Source: Brienomyrus brachyistius
Lineage: Eukaryota > Chordata > Actinopteri > Osteoglossiformes > Mormyridae
Reading direction: 5' to 3'
Length of the DNA: 64,000 nucleotides
Assembly (NCBI RefSeq): GCF_023856365.1
Contig: NC_064552.1
Coordinates: forward strand, 2,396,811 to 2,460,810
Shown: positions 38,236 to 49,934 of the stretch, piece after piece
Position numbering within the stretch: the first letter of the stretch is position 1
Layout: every line of letters starts with the position of its first letter
Position numbers and translations under genes: made by a program
The notes under the pieces: model-generated
What the model saw: the letters and a program-made list of their open reading frames with translations, nothing else
Told to the model about the DNA's origin: nothing
Databases searched by the model: none

Positions 38236-38416
38236 AGCAGGTCATGACATATATGAGACACAGTCAGACAGGACTGTATGACCATCAGGGTAATTTATCC
38301 AGTAAGACTCTTCCATGTTGGTTGTAAAGTACATGAATTTCTAGATTCATCTTTATTACATGTATTTCACCAGCTCGCTTAGGGGAGATGTTGCTGTTAT
38401 ATCTGATTACTGCTCT

Positions 38417-40447
38417 TCACAAATCCTCCTCCTCAACTTCAACAATCACATTTTCATAAATCACCCCCCTCCATGTACCCTGTTCAGTGAGCTCCTGTAC
38501 ATCTCCACTGCTCTTAATCTTCTTAATTTTAGCAGTAAATGGGACCTGACAGTTTTCCTGTTTGTTGACTACTAATTTAACAGTTATCTTTTTATGGGGT
38601 GGGATGGTGACCTCCGTCTCTTTGCCCAAGGTGATGGATGTCTGTTTCGTGGAGCTGGTGCCGTACGATCCCGAGTATGAGATTGAGATTGCTGCTTTTA
38701 TAAATGCACAATCAAAAGTCAGAGTGGAGTTCAAACCCCAAGTATGATTCCAAGTGGTTGTTGCACACTCAGCTTTTGTCCACGACATACTAAACCTGTG
38801 CTTCTGCTCCACGCTACTCCTGTTAACGTAAGTTTCTTTCTGGACAACAGCTGGTATGTGAATCAGTTCACGGACATCCATGAAGCCCACAGAGGTGATC
38901 TCAAACTTAGGACTGACGACGTCTCCAATGGTTGGGGTAAATTCACAATACTTGTCTGGCCCGTCCTTGGCAGCTTCGATGTTGAGGTGTCCACGGGTAG
39001 CACGACTCAGAAATTTACCATTGTCAGCTTTAAACAAAACCTTCTCACTTTTTGTGAAAACCTCAAATTCACAAAATGCGTCGGAGGGATTCTTAGATGT
39101 CTCAATAAAGTCGACACCATCTCTGTGAACTCGACTGAGGTATACCCCTCTCAGATCACTCATACGAACTTTATGGTCCCCAATCTTTTCTAAGAAAAAC
39201 TTGCATGAAGGGTCTTTCGTCTCCTTGCAGCATGCAATAGTATATACTCCCCTCCGGTCAACTGGACTCCAGTATTTGTCATCGACATCAGTCAGAGCCA
39301 CTCCCTCTTCTGCCCCAATGAAGGCTTCAAGTGGACCGAAACCAACTACAATTGCCTGAAACACAAACAAAAAATGCACATATCTACAAAGGACCCAATG
39401 TAAAGGCACTTAAACTGATAGAGCTGTAGTAGCTGATGATTGGGAGTTAAAAATATTGTAAAATGTCCATCCATCCATTTTTCTGAAACTGCTTATCCTA
39501 TTCAGGGTTGCGGGGGGTCCGGAGCCTATCCTGGACACAATGGGTACAAAGGGGGGGACAACCTAGGATGGGGGGTCAACCCATTGCAGGGCACACTCAC
39601 ATACCAGTCACACACACATGCACACCTATAGGCAATTTGATAATTCCAATTAGCCTCAGCATGTTTTTGGACTGTGGGGGGAAACCGGAGTACTGTGTGT
39701 ATTCAGCGTTCTGTAAAATAACCTAAGACAAAGGGAAGGTTATTAACTGACAACAGTTAAAAAAATATAAAATGGAGTGTGTAACTAACAGTGTAGCTTA
39801 GTGTACAAAGATGTCATGTTTTTTAAGTTAAAAGCACAAGAGATGAACATGCAAACTGCACATATGCAGTGCTGGACAGTTATACCAGGACAGATGATTC
39901 GCTAATCATGTGGTATCGTTGTCACTGGGAGGGGGTGTACTGTTATTGTCAATGTTTTTTATGTTGTTCCTGTTCTTTTGGGGTGCAGGTCTCCCTAGGC
40001 AGCAGAATAACTGATCATGATCGGGGGCTGTGAAGACCCCGAATCTGGGGCTTGGTGTCACCGAGGGGGGGCATTTGGGGGGCGTTCTCTCTCCCTCGGT
40101 GGTCTGAACATTTGGGGTTTGGAGTGAATGGATCTGTAAGGAGCGGCTGTGGCCGACAGCAGTCATTATTAGCGAACGCTTCAGTAATTATAGGGTCTGA
40201 TTTACTAGCACCTGGAATTAGACCACAGCTAATCGAAATGAAACTCAGACTGGGCATTTACTTAGAAAGCACATCCAATGTGGTCTGTGTGCATGAGAGA
40301 AGTGACAGAATATCAGGCAATAAACCTACAAAATATTAAAATGTACAGAATGATCAATGCATGAAAAATGTATCATGAAATGCAAAATTTAAATGTAATA
40401 AGAAAACAGAGACTGAGTTATTGTGACAAAGAAACACAGCTCACCAT
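38417..40447 (-). CDS. Gene B: agglutinin-aerolysin fusion, 313 aa
   Basis: ATG at 40447-40445, the end of exon 2 (40479-40445). Coding exon 39355-38417. Noncoding exon 1 ends at 40765. Same domain order as gene A, but this belongs to a second subtype shared only with D: V-D-R-R-G-V-Y-T-I-A-C-C-K-E-T-K-D in the first lectin repeat, R-A-T-R-G-H-L in the third, and D-C-A-F-I-K-A-A-I-S-I in the predicted hairpin. It ends V-E-V-E-E-E-D-L. AATAAA lies about 60 bp past the stop (38357-38352). No in-frame ATG occurs in the intron just before the coding exon; the codon there is GTG, so the spliced start is the best choice. Intron 2 carries a truncated copy of the CCAT dispersed repeat. Confidence 0.85.
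39468..39698 (+). mobile_element. Truncated CCAT dispersed repeat in intron 2 of gene B
   Basis: Same family as 36680-37032 but lacking its 3' third. It interrupts a sequence that is continuous in A and C (…TGTAAAATGT|GTGTATTCAG…). The identical insertion is in D, so it predates the block duplication but follows the split of the two subtypes. Confidence 0.8.
39985..40340. repeat. Conserved intron 2 element, gene B copy
   Basis: Starts near 'GTCTCCCTAGGCAGCAGAAT', passes through 'GGGCTTGGTGTCACCGAGG' and the 'GAGCGGCTGTGGCCGACAGC' core, and ends near 'TATCAGGCAATAAACC'. It is almost identical in B, C, D and E, which differ much more in other parts of the intron. Confidence 0.7.
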
Positions 40448-40562
40448 TTTCTGCTTCAGAAATGATCTTTTCCTGTAACCTGAAATTCAAATTATGATTC
40501 ATGAACACAAATATATTTCCTGTATAGAATGAGTTATAAAATAAGGAAATAAGTGGCTGTAA

Positions 40563-40745
40563 TGCAGGGCAGACACGCAGCAGGGCAGACACGCAGCAGG
40601 ACAGACACGCAGCAGGACAGACACGCAGCAGGACAGACACGCAGCAGGACAGACACGCAGCAGGACAGACACGCAGCAGGACAGACACGCAGCAGGGCAG
40701 ACACGCAGCAGGGCAGACACGCAGCAGGGCAGACACGCAGCAGGG
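40563..40745. repeat. 15-bp minisatellite in intron 1 of gene B
   Basis: About 12 copies of the same unit as in gene A, at the same distance from the exon 1 donor (exon end 40765). Confidence 0.92.
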
Positions 40746-41131
40746 CATGTAGAGCGGCCTTTACCTGCACTCGCTTCTGCTGTCTCTCTCCAAAGGAGTG
40801 GAGCTTATTTGTGGTGATGAGCTCCTACTTCTGCTGCTTCCTTGAGAAGATGGTGGAACGTCTGAAGTTCTGAATCTGGCCAAAGACAGAAGATGATCAG
40901 TGGACTTGTGGCTGCAGATGATGCTTCCTTCAAGTACTAAGATGAATAATTAAATGTGCACTTTGTATTTCTGTAATACTGTATGTTAAATGAAAAAACA
41001 CAAAATGTAGCCTTTTCATAAATAACTTATATTGATTATCTTACACACTAATATAACCCTGTCCTCTTAGGAGCTTGCTGCATTTAAACATCCATGCAAA
41101 ATGTGACTAAAATGTCACTTAATCCTGACTT

Positions 41132-41139
41132 TTTATATA
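41132..41139 (-). promoter_or_regulatory. TATA box of gene B (TATATAAA)
   Basis: Identical octamer and flank ('TATATAAAAAGTCAGGATTA') to gene D, and close to gene A, at the same distance from exon 1. Confidence 0.5.
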
Positions 41140-41871
41140 GCTGAAGAAATATGACCCCTCCCTCCCAGCCCCACACAGCCTCGGGGATTGTGCTGTCAGA
41201 AAGGGGTGGTGGCAGGAATAGTGCAAGTAATGAAAAATTAAAAAATATGAATAACTGAGCGTTACATTCTTACAGATGCCTGACCGACTCCTTAAAACAG
41301 CCAGTTATAACAATCCCCTGACAATGTTTTCAATGCAATTCATTGTGTAGGTTCCACAAAAAACGGAAAAAAGCAAAAAAAATTGTTAATGTATAGGGTG
41401 AGGATTAGGCGGGCTTGCTGGCAGGCTGTCTGTCCTGGTATGCAGGGACGCCGTCTTGTGGGGGGAGATGAGAAATCGTCAGAGGGCCCATTCAATGAAT
41501 ATCTTGTTGTATAATAACATTTTACTGACAGTTAATGCAACTTTTAACATGAATGAACATGTAATAACAACCATCCCTATTTAACAGCCATATAACGTCC
41601 AACTACCAGGATCGACAAAACAAAACAACGTTGATGTTTGCCTTCAGCAATTTTACAAATCAGAGGCATATATAATTACCGGCGCAGTGACCTAATTGCT
41701 CTCAGTTTGGTAGGTTTAATATCCTCTTTTTCCAACAAAGGATTCCATTCAGAGCCAAAACAAATGTTCTCAACAAACAAAAGGAAATCAGTGAGCAAAG
41801 ACTGCCTGCGTTCACAAAAACACCCCAAAACTCCAGCACCTTTATCAATGCAGGCTGTGCAGCCAAAGTTG

Positions 41872-41949
41872 TTGTTGTTGCAGACTCAGCTTTTGTCCAG
41901 GACACACTAAACCTGTGCTTCTGCTCCACGCTACTCCTGTTAACGTAAG
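41872..41949 (-). pseudogene. Fragment of the aerolysin coding exon (B/D subtype)
   Basis: About 78 bp match the part of the B/D coding exon that encodes Y-V-N-R-S-S-V-E-Q-K-H-R-F-S. The fragment has no start, stop or splice context. One side joins sequence homologous to upstream flank of gene A (36480-36545); the other stops exactly where the LTR-like segment begins. It looks like a piece carried in by recombination or conversion, not a decayed gene. Confidence 0.75.
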
Positions 41950-43186
41950 TGTAGGGCCCCTTTGCTCTCATGGCGTTCAATAGGGGTAGCTACCCCAGGT
42001 CCCTTGGTAATGGGTGTAATCTGTTACTAATAAATAATTTACCTTACTTATCAAACTTAGGAGCTTTCTTGTCCTGGAAGCTATTTGCATTAATGTCCCT
42101 ATGAAAACTAATGTTAAACCCAGGGTATAAACCTTCAAAAGATATGTAGTTACCCGTTTTACTAACAAATATGCTTTCTAACTAATCATTGTAAATATAT
42201 CTCCCCCAGAAATATCGGTACCCCTATAATACCTACTACCAGTATGCAAAGTATAACCAATAATGCACACTCATTCAGGGAAATATACACACACACAGAA
42301 ATATAAAACCACCATATCACTATTTACTTGAATGAACCTTAATCACATACCTTAAGAATTTAACACACTTTCCCAGTTGCAAGTTATTCCCATATCGTTA
42401 CCTTAAATCAAATTCAAACTATTGGTTCTCCTACACATAAACCAATATTCAGTAATTCTTGAACTTATTCGTTCAAATAACCTAAAGCCGGCGTAAATTT
42501 AGAATACATAAACCTCAAAATGTTCACCGTTGCAGGCCCGTACGCCGCTCGTGTGCGCTGTAGCCCCGCCGAATAGCGGCTTCCCACATATGGAAGATAA
42601 CCAGGTACCGGAACCTTCGGGATATCACTGAATCACAGAAGTGGAAATCCTGTACGATGAAGATGAGGAGAATCCATCGGCATCCGTCCGTCGCGATGTT
42701 AGATGAGTCCAGTGCAAAAGTCCGGCGAATCCGGCGTCCTCTGGGTCGCTGGCCCGGCACTCCCGTTGTTAGCTGTCCGCTAACACTTCAGCTCCGGCCA
42801 CCATAGGCACCTTTACCCACCGTGCGCGAACTCTCTTAACCTCTGTCAGTGTCCCAAGCCGTTAACTTCACTCCGAAGTTACACTTAACCACCGACAAAC
42901 TTTACCACCCATAAAGTTACTTTTTAATGATCTAGCCGATCATGTACGCGAACTTTTACAGGCGGTTTTAGCAAATACACTCTCCGTGTACTTCACCGTT
43001 ATCTCTCCTCTCTTCTCTTCCCGCCTCTCCCTCCTCCTTACTTCGTACTTCCTTCCACCCTCGGACACATACTCCCTTCTCATTGGTTCATTGGTTACGT
43101 AATGCACATTATACATTCCAATTATATTCTTAAAATACCAAACAATATTATAAATAACATTAAGCACAGAACAATACAGGCACACA
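41950..43186. mobile_element. Possible solo LTR-like insertion, 1.24 kb
   Basis: The segment starts 'TGTAGGGCCCC' and ends 'CAGGCACACA' (TG...CA on either strand). It is present once per block at the same site, and nothing inside codes for a known protein. No target-site duplication is visible, so the call rests on the termini and on absence of the segment from gene A's flank. Confidence 0.25.
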
Positions 43187-45057
43187 ATTTTTTTTATTTA
43201 AAATGATGTTTCCTTCAAGTATTAAAATGAATGATCAAATCTGTTTTTCCTGCTAAGACGAGGGCTCAAGCCAGCAGCCTTCTGACCACAAGCACAGAGG
43301 AACAGAAGCTTACACCATTCAGCTGGATGCTGCCCCCAACATGTGTGGTGCATCTTCACATTTAACAAAAGTTCAAAGTTCAGTTCACATGGATTAAAAT
43401 GAACTAGACAAGTGTGGGTTTTGTTGCAGGGACTGTTGCTGCATGGTTGGAGTTCTGTTTGTGCTCTTATTATGGTATTAGGCTCGCCGTAATACCATAG
43501 TCCAGGTGATTAGCTAGGTTTGCTGGTTTGGGATCGGGAGGGGCCGGATTAATTATTCTGGGATTGGGAGCGGACCGGATTTTTTATAAATCTATCGTGG
43601 GATTCGGACGGAACTGGAATTTCGTTGTGGGAATGGGAATGAAAAATCGCTGCCGTTTTTTTAATATGTTAAAAAATGTTCGAATGACATCTTAAAAAAA
43701 CATCGTGGCATCGGAAAATATCGGAAAGATGCGTCATGATTCATTAATGATGAACGAACATGATATCAGTATTTCACATGTGTTATTCATGACTAGTTCA
43801 CAAAGGTTTACAGAATTTACAGACATACTAACAAATAGAGTTCCTGATTGAGATAAAACTTTCCTCACGATACATTAATAATGCACTAACACGAGATTAG
43901 TATGTAACTAAGACTTAATTTGTGGCTAGTTAATACATAAGTAATACCATAATACTATATCATGTGTGCCCTGTCAACGTAAGTGTTGTCTAGCTGATAA
44001 TAGCAAACATGATGGATTGTACACTGTACAGAATGAAATCCACAAAGGCGTCTTCCTCTTTGTTTGAAAACGGACTTGTCTGTCGTAATTCCTGACAAAC
44101 ACAACGCACAGAACCTTACATACATCTCCAGGTCTCCTTGAGTAAGCTATAGGAGGAAGCGCGTTTTTACACTGTTGGTAGAATTTTTAAGCAAATACTT
44201 TTCCTGGAAATAATTTTTAGCAAAGGTTGGGCAGACATAAAAGTGAATTCAGAAGTCTTCTTTTGTTCTACGTAAATTTATTTAGAGAGAAAGCCTTACA
44301 TTAGTCTGTCACAAACAAAACAAAGAAAAGCATTTGATTATCAGTCTGCCCAATTACCGGCAAAATGGGAGGATTTTTCTTTCTTCACCACCAACAGAAA
44401 TACTAATAAACACATTTAGATATTTAGTCTATAATGCAAAGGCTGTGGGTAGGAATCCCCGGGACCCGAACTGTAATCCTCCCCTCTACTGTAAACTGTT
44501 TTAAGTAAAAGTGTTGGATAAATGAGATAAAAATTTAACAAAATATATATTTGATATACTTCCCACATACACAATGACAACATATTTTTAAACTATAGAT
44601 TTAATATGCGCATAATATCCAGACATTAGTTAGCTTACTTTTGGTTAACCCTGAAATTCATACTGACGTACATTTCTAACAGTGTCTACCACGTTTACTG
44701 TAATTCATCCAGGCTGCCTGCTATAACGTCTGTGATCCACTAGATGTTGCTGTTTGACAAGTGAATTATGCAGAAACAAAAAACACAAAATTGAGTCTGA
44801 TTAAAAGGGAAAATTTAACAAAATTGAAGTAAGTGATATAAGAGACACAGCCAGAGAAGATTGTATATACATCAGGGTAACTCATTTAGTTCATTACAGG
44901 AGGATGATCTTTCCGCTGGTCTTGCTTTTGCTGTTACGGGGGCTGGGATGGTATAATTCCTCCTAATGATAAACTAATATTCATTTCTTCCTTTCTTTTA
45001 TTTGTGGATAATTAGAAGAAGGCATGTTGCTTATTAAGTATCACTGCTCCACTTCAC

Positions 45058-46878
45058 TCACAGATTCTCCTCCTTGATGTCAACATTCACGTTTTCATAA
45101 AGCACACCCCTCCACGTGCCCTGTTCAGTGAGCTCCTTCACCTCTCCATTGCTCTTGATCTTCTTGATTTTAGCAGTAAATGGGATGTTACAGTCCTCCT
45201 GCTTGGTGACTATTAAATTAGCTGTTACCTTTTTATGAGGTGGGATGGTGACCTCCGTCTCTTCCCCCAAGGTCATGGATGTCTGTTTCGTGGAGCTGGT
45301 GCCGTACGATCCCGAGTATGAGACTGTGACTTCAGCTTTTGCAAATGTAAATTCAGAAGACACAGTGGAGCTCAAACCCCAAGCATGATTCCAAGTGGTT
45401 GTTGCAGACTCAGTTTTCGTCCAAGTCATATTAAACTTGTGCTTCTGTCCCACGCTACTGCTGTTTGTGTAGGTTTCTGTCTTCACCACATTTGGTTTTT
45501 GAGTCAGTGGAAGGACATTCTTGAAGTCCACAGAGATGATCTCAAACTTAGGACTGACGATGTCTCCGATGGTTGGGGTAAATTCACAATACTTGTCCGG
45601 TCCATCCTTGGCAGCTTCGATGTTGAGGTTTCCACGGGCAATGAGACTCAGATATTTACCATTGTCAGCTTTGAACAAAACCTTCCCATCCTTCACAAAA
45701 ACTTCAAATTCACAACATATGTCAGGGGGATTCTTAGCTGCCTCAATGAAGTTGATACTATCTCTGTAAACTCGACTGAGGTATACCCCTCTCAGATCTG
45801 TCATGCGAACTCTATGGTGCCCGACCTTTTCTATGAGGAACTTGCACCAAGGGTCTTTTGCCTCCTTGCAGCACTCAATAGGATATATTCCATTCCGTTC
45901 AATCGGGCTCCAGTATTTGTCATTGACATCAGTCAGAGCCACTCCCTCTTCTGCCCCAATATACACTTCAAGTGGACCGAAACCAGCCACAATTGCCTGA
46001 AACACAAACAAAAAATGCACATATCTACAAAGGACCTAGTATATAAGTACTTAAACTAATAGAGCAGTAACAGTTGGTGATTGGGAGGTAACAATTTTGC
46101 AAAATGTGTGTATTCAGTGCTCTGTAAAATAACTTGCAAGAGAAAAGGAAGGTTATTAACTGACAAGATCGTACCCTATATGAAAACACATGAAAATATC
46201 TAATGTGCAACTACTAAAATATACCATAGAGTAATGTTTTTAACAGATGAACATACAAACTGCACATATGCAGTGCTGGACAGTCCTACCCGCACATCAC
46301 TGTCACAGTGATACATTCATTTACTTAGTTGGCCCTTCAAATTTCTTCCCCAGAATGAGCATGATAATTAAATAATGTGTTTTTTGTTTGTTGTTCCTGC
46401 TTTTTTTCGGGGGAGGTGGGGGGTCTCCCTAGGCAGCAGAATAACTGATCATGATCGGGGGGCTGTGAAGACCCCGAACCTGGGGCTTGGTGTCACCGAG
46501 GGGGGGCATTTGGGGGGCGTTCTCTCTCCCTCGGTGGTCTGAACATTTGGGGTTTGGAGCGAATGGATCTGTAAGGAGCGGCTGTGGCCGACAGCAGTCA
46601 TTATTAGCGAACGCTTCAGTAATTATAGGGTCTGATTTACTAGCACCTGGAATTAGACCACAGCTAATCGAAATGAAACTCGGACTGGGCATTTACTTAG
46701 AAAGCACATCCAATGTGGTCTGTGTGCATGAGAGAAGTGACAGAATATCAGGCAATAAACCTACAAAATATGTACAGAATGATCAATGCATGAGAAATGT
46801 ATCATGAAATGCAAAATTTAAATGTAATAAGAAAACAGAGATTAAGCGTTATTGTGACAAAGAAACACAGCTCACCAT
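45058..46878 (-). CDS. Gene C: agglutinin-aerolysin fusion, 313 aa
   Basis: ATG at 46878-46876, ending exon 2 (46910-46876). Coding exon 45996-45058. Noncoding exon 1 ends at 47230. Subtype shared with A and E: E-R-N-G-I-Y-P-I-E-C-C in lectin repeat 1, A-R-G-N-L-N in repeat 3, and E-F-T-F-A-K-A-E-V-T-V in the predicted hairpin. It ends V-D-I-K-E-E-N-L. AATAAA at 45002-44997, about 56 bp past the stop. The TATA region is changed to 'GATAAAAAGTCGAGA', so its promoter may be weaker or different. It differs from E at 21 of 312 residues although the surrounding noncoding DNA is nearly the same. Confidence 0.85.
46425..46775. repeat. Conserved intron 2 element, gene C copy
   Basis: Same start, core and end as in gene B, with only a few base changes, although C belongs to the other protein subtype. 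Confidence 0.7.
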
Positions 46879-47010
46879 TTTCTGCTTCAGAAATGATCTT
46901 TTCCTGTAACCTGAAATTCAAATTATGATTCATGAACGCAAATATATTTTCTGTACAGAATGAGTTATGAAATAAGGTCACAATAAGAAGCTGTAATGGA
47001 TGCCAGACCA

Positions 47011-47210
47011 CAGCAAGACAGACACGCAGCAGGACAGACACGCAGCAGGACAGACACGCAGCAGGGCAGACACACAGCAGGGCAGACACGCAGCAGGACA
47101 GACACGCAGCAGGACAGACACGCAGCAGGGCAGACACGCAGCAGGGCAGACACGCAGCAGGACAGACACGCAGCAGGGCAGACACGCAGCAGGGCAGACA
47201 CGCAGCAGGC
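47011..47210. repeat. 15-bp minisatellite in intron 1 of gene C
   Basis: About 13 copies, the largest of the five arrays. It sits next to the exon 1 donor (exon end 47230). Confidence 0.92.
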
Positions 47211-47884
47211 CATGTAGAGCTGCCCTTACCTGCACTCGCTTCTGCTGTCTCTCTCCAAAGGAGTGGAGCTTATTTGTGGTGATGAGCTCCTACTTCTGCT
47301 GCTTCCTTGAGAAGATGGTGGAACGTCTGAAGTTCTGAATCTGGCCAAAGACAGAAGATGATCAGTGGACCTTTGGCTGTAAGTGACGCTTCTTTCAAGT
47401 GTTAAAAGGAATTATGAAATGTGTACTTTACTTTTTCAGAAATACTGTATGTTACACTAAAAACACGGAGTACTGTATCCTTTTTAAAAGTAGAATGTAG
47501 TTATTTTCCTCTTACGTACCAGTGTCTCTCTGTCCTCTTAGGAGCTTCGCTTCATTTGCTGCATCCAACCAGAATGTGAGTAAGACGCTGCTAAATCTCG
47601 ACTTTTTATCTAGTTGAAGACAAATAACCCCTCCCTTCCACCCCCACACAGCTGTCAATCCATCAGCCGAACCTCACCTACCTGAACATTTTTGGAATTT
47701 TGAGTCTCTTTGTAATTTGTTATATGAGGAAGGCGCCTTAGCGATTACGAGAGCCAGAAAGGGGGGGTCAGTTTAACCTGTAATAGGGACTCAAAATGCC
47801 TGAATGACCCCTAATATTCACCCCACCAACAAACTTTTCAGTGCATTTCGTTTGGCGGATTCCCCAGAAAATACAGGAGCTGTG

Positions 47885-48130
47885 ATGTCAGGGGTTATCG
47901 CCCCAGTAGGGTCTCCCAAGGCATACTGGTCCGAGGTGAGTGACCAGACAAAGTATGCTTCACAGAGACTCCCATGAAGAATACCATAAAGGACTATGTG
48001 GCCCCACCATGATTGGGGAGACCAGGGCCCTGTCCTGGCGCCAGGCCTGGGGGGGGGGGGGAGCTCGTGGGCGTGTGCGTGGAGGAATTTCTCAGATTCC
48101 CCAGAAACATTTTTCAAAAATTACAGCGTG
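47885..48130. mobile_element. LINE remnant (upstream part)
   Basis: 'AAAGGACTATGTGGCCCCAC' followed by 'GGAGACCAGGGCCCTGTCC' and 'GCGCCAGGCCTGGGGG' matches the piece before the reverse-transcriptase motif at 50,000-50,420. No coding frame remains. Confidence 0.5.
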
Positions 48131-48895
48131 AGAATATGACAGGCTTGTTGGTGGGCTATGCGGGAATTTGCGGTTTTGGTGCATTAAACAGAAATCTCAC
48201 ACCAGAGACCCTGTAATAACTTATTTATAACTGTAAGAGAGCCTCAGACGACCTGGGAATCCAAATGCGGAGCAGACGGTAACCGGTGACAGAGTCAAAA
48301 GCCAGAACAGAGCGGCAAATTATTATCTATGTGTAACACTAATCATTAAGATGAAAAGGACAACTGTGGCGACACCTACTGGCAGGAGAGGAAACAGGAT
48401 GCTTTCTTTTACTACTCTTTTACGTCTTCAGAAAGATGACCGATTAGAAAAAAAATTCAAGAGTCACATAGATGGCAGGTATTGTGCAATCATTGGGGTT
48501 CCAGGAGGAACAACCATGTGTTAAAATGTTTTGATAAAACATTTAGCCTGTATGCCCAACACTGCCGGCGAGACTGGGAATATATAATATTTCTCTCTCC
48601 TTTGAAGGTTTAAACTGGCTTATTGAAGGAATTCAGGCAACTTGTTGCCCCCATTTCACATTCATTTTTCCAGATTTTTTAAAAGAGAAATTCTTTCTCC
48701 ATAGAATCTTCTGCTATCCATCCATCCCCAGCCCTCAATCATTGCTGCTTCCCAAACTCAATGAATTACTGTATACTACTGTTAAAAGTCAAGAAAAACG
48801 GAAGTGAGTAGCTGTTTTAGCGCCTAATGTATCATAAAGCAGGACAACACAGATTAGATCAGTTTACAGACTGAATTCAGCTTGATGTCATTTTT

Positions 48896-49210
48896 TCATA
48901 CAGAAAGTGAAAAAAGACGGTGTCTCAGAGATATGATATACTCGCCTGCTTCAACTCCATGTGTCGTTTCAAATTCGTTGCAAATATGGTTGATGTTCGG
49001 ACCTGTTTTTTCAAACCTTTCAAACACATTTTGCATGAAAATGAGGGATTGTTTTCTCTTGGAATCTGTACTGATTTGTTCATAAATGTCATTCAAATGT
49101 TCAGACGAACTGCCTTCAGCGGAACCAGCGGCAACATATTTGGAATTGTTGGCGCGGTACCAGCCCAGCCGCACACCTGCCAGGCGCCACCATAAAACAG
49201 CGAAAAACAT
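48896..49210 (-). CDS. Unassigned open frame, 104 codons
   Basis: I do not recognise the product. It contains S-S-S-E-H-L-N-D-I-Y-E-Q-I-S-T-D-S, then F-E-R-F-E-K-T-G-P-N-I-N-H-I-C-N, and ends L-R-H-R-L-F-S-L-S-V. It looks helical and soluble, with no signal peptide. The same frame at 61575-61889 keeps its length, with five residue changes. The start codon is doubtful, and it could be one exon of a decayed gene. Confidence 0.3.
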   Translation of the reverse strand: MFFAVLWWRLAGVRLGWYRANNSKYVAAGSAEGSSSEHLNDIYEQISTDSKRKQSLIFMQNVFERFEKTGPNINHICNEFETTHGVEAGEYIISLRHRLFSLSV

Positions 49211-49729
49211 TTACGATCACATTCATTAGCTGGAAACTGATTCGTTCAATACACCGTTCAGCAAAAATATGAGCACGTCCAACGAACGCCCCCCCCCCAC
49301 CACCTTTGGCATCGCGTGAGAGAGCCGAGGCTTTCCTCACTTCACGCTTTTGGCTCTTCTGCGAATCAGAGTGTCTAAAAGTAGGCGTACTCGATTTATA
49401 ACTTCAGTAGACCTTGAGCATTACGCATTTGCTAGTATATAGTTAATAATTGCAAACACGCAGGATAATACAATGCAGAGTCAAACCCCTAAAGTCAGCT
49501 TCCTGTTTCAGACAGATTTAGGCAAACGGAGGCAGAGATTCCTGACAAAGACCACACACAGTACGTTACATAAAACCTCCAGGTCTCCATCACTAAACTA
49601 GAACAGGAAGCGCATTTTTACAAGCACAACGAGCCTTTATTGTTTATTATGTCGTTTATCTTGTACAAATTAGACAACAGCTAATCGAATGAAACCCCAA
49701 AATGGATTATATCACTTCTTTTCCTCTTA

Positions 49730-49910
49730 CATACTAGTATCTCTCTCTTCTTAGGGATGAGATTCATTTTGCCCATCCAAATAGATTTTGACTAAAATGT
49801 GACTCGATCTTTATCAGGTTGAAGGTGACCCCTCCCTTCCACCCCCACACAGCTGTCAATCCATCAGCCGAACCTCACCTACCTGAACATTTTTGGAATT
49901 TTTAGGAAAT
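49730..49910 (-). pseudogene. Orphan copy of the gene C promoter/upstream region
   Basis: It matches 47510-47700 through 'TTTTCCTCTTAC', 'CCTCCCTTCCACCCCCACAC', 'AGCTGTCAATCCATCAGCCG' and 'AACATTTTTGGAATTTT'. No exon 1, minisatellite or coding exon lies at the expected distance, so it seems to be what is left of a lost paralogue or a partial duplication. Confidence 0.55.
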
Positions 49911-49934
49911 TGTTTAGGAGCCTTGATGTCAGGA

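Larger units (their letters stand above)
35900..38340. other. Intergenic stretch between genes A and B
   Basis: It contains upstream flank shared with B/D (36040-36550), one full dispersed repeat with target-site duplications, a segment at 37360-37490 that recurs at 51070-51170, and a dispersed repeat near 38000-38230. No gene is seen. Confidence 0.5.
41200..45050. other. Intergenic stretch between genes B and C
   Basis: It holds the coding-exon fragment at 41872, a candidate solo-LTR-like insertion, a 10-bp-stem hairpin at 43471, a SINE-like piece at 44440-44530 and the shared 3' flank of gene C. No other gene is seen. AATAAA for gene C lies at 45002-44997. Confidence 0.5.

Noticed and set aside
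46802..47235. Cysteine-rich repeat 'proteins' (C-V-S-V-L-L-R-V-C-P-A-A) and their plus-strand partners
   Set aside because: They are translations of the 15-bp minisatellite in intron 1. All frames stay open because 15 is a multiple of three.
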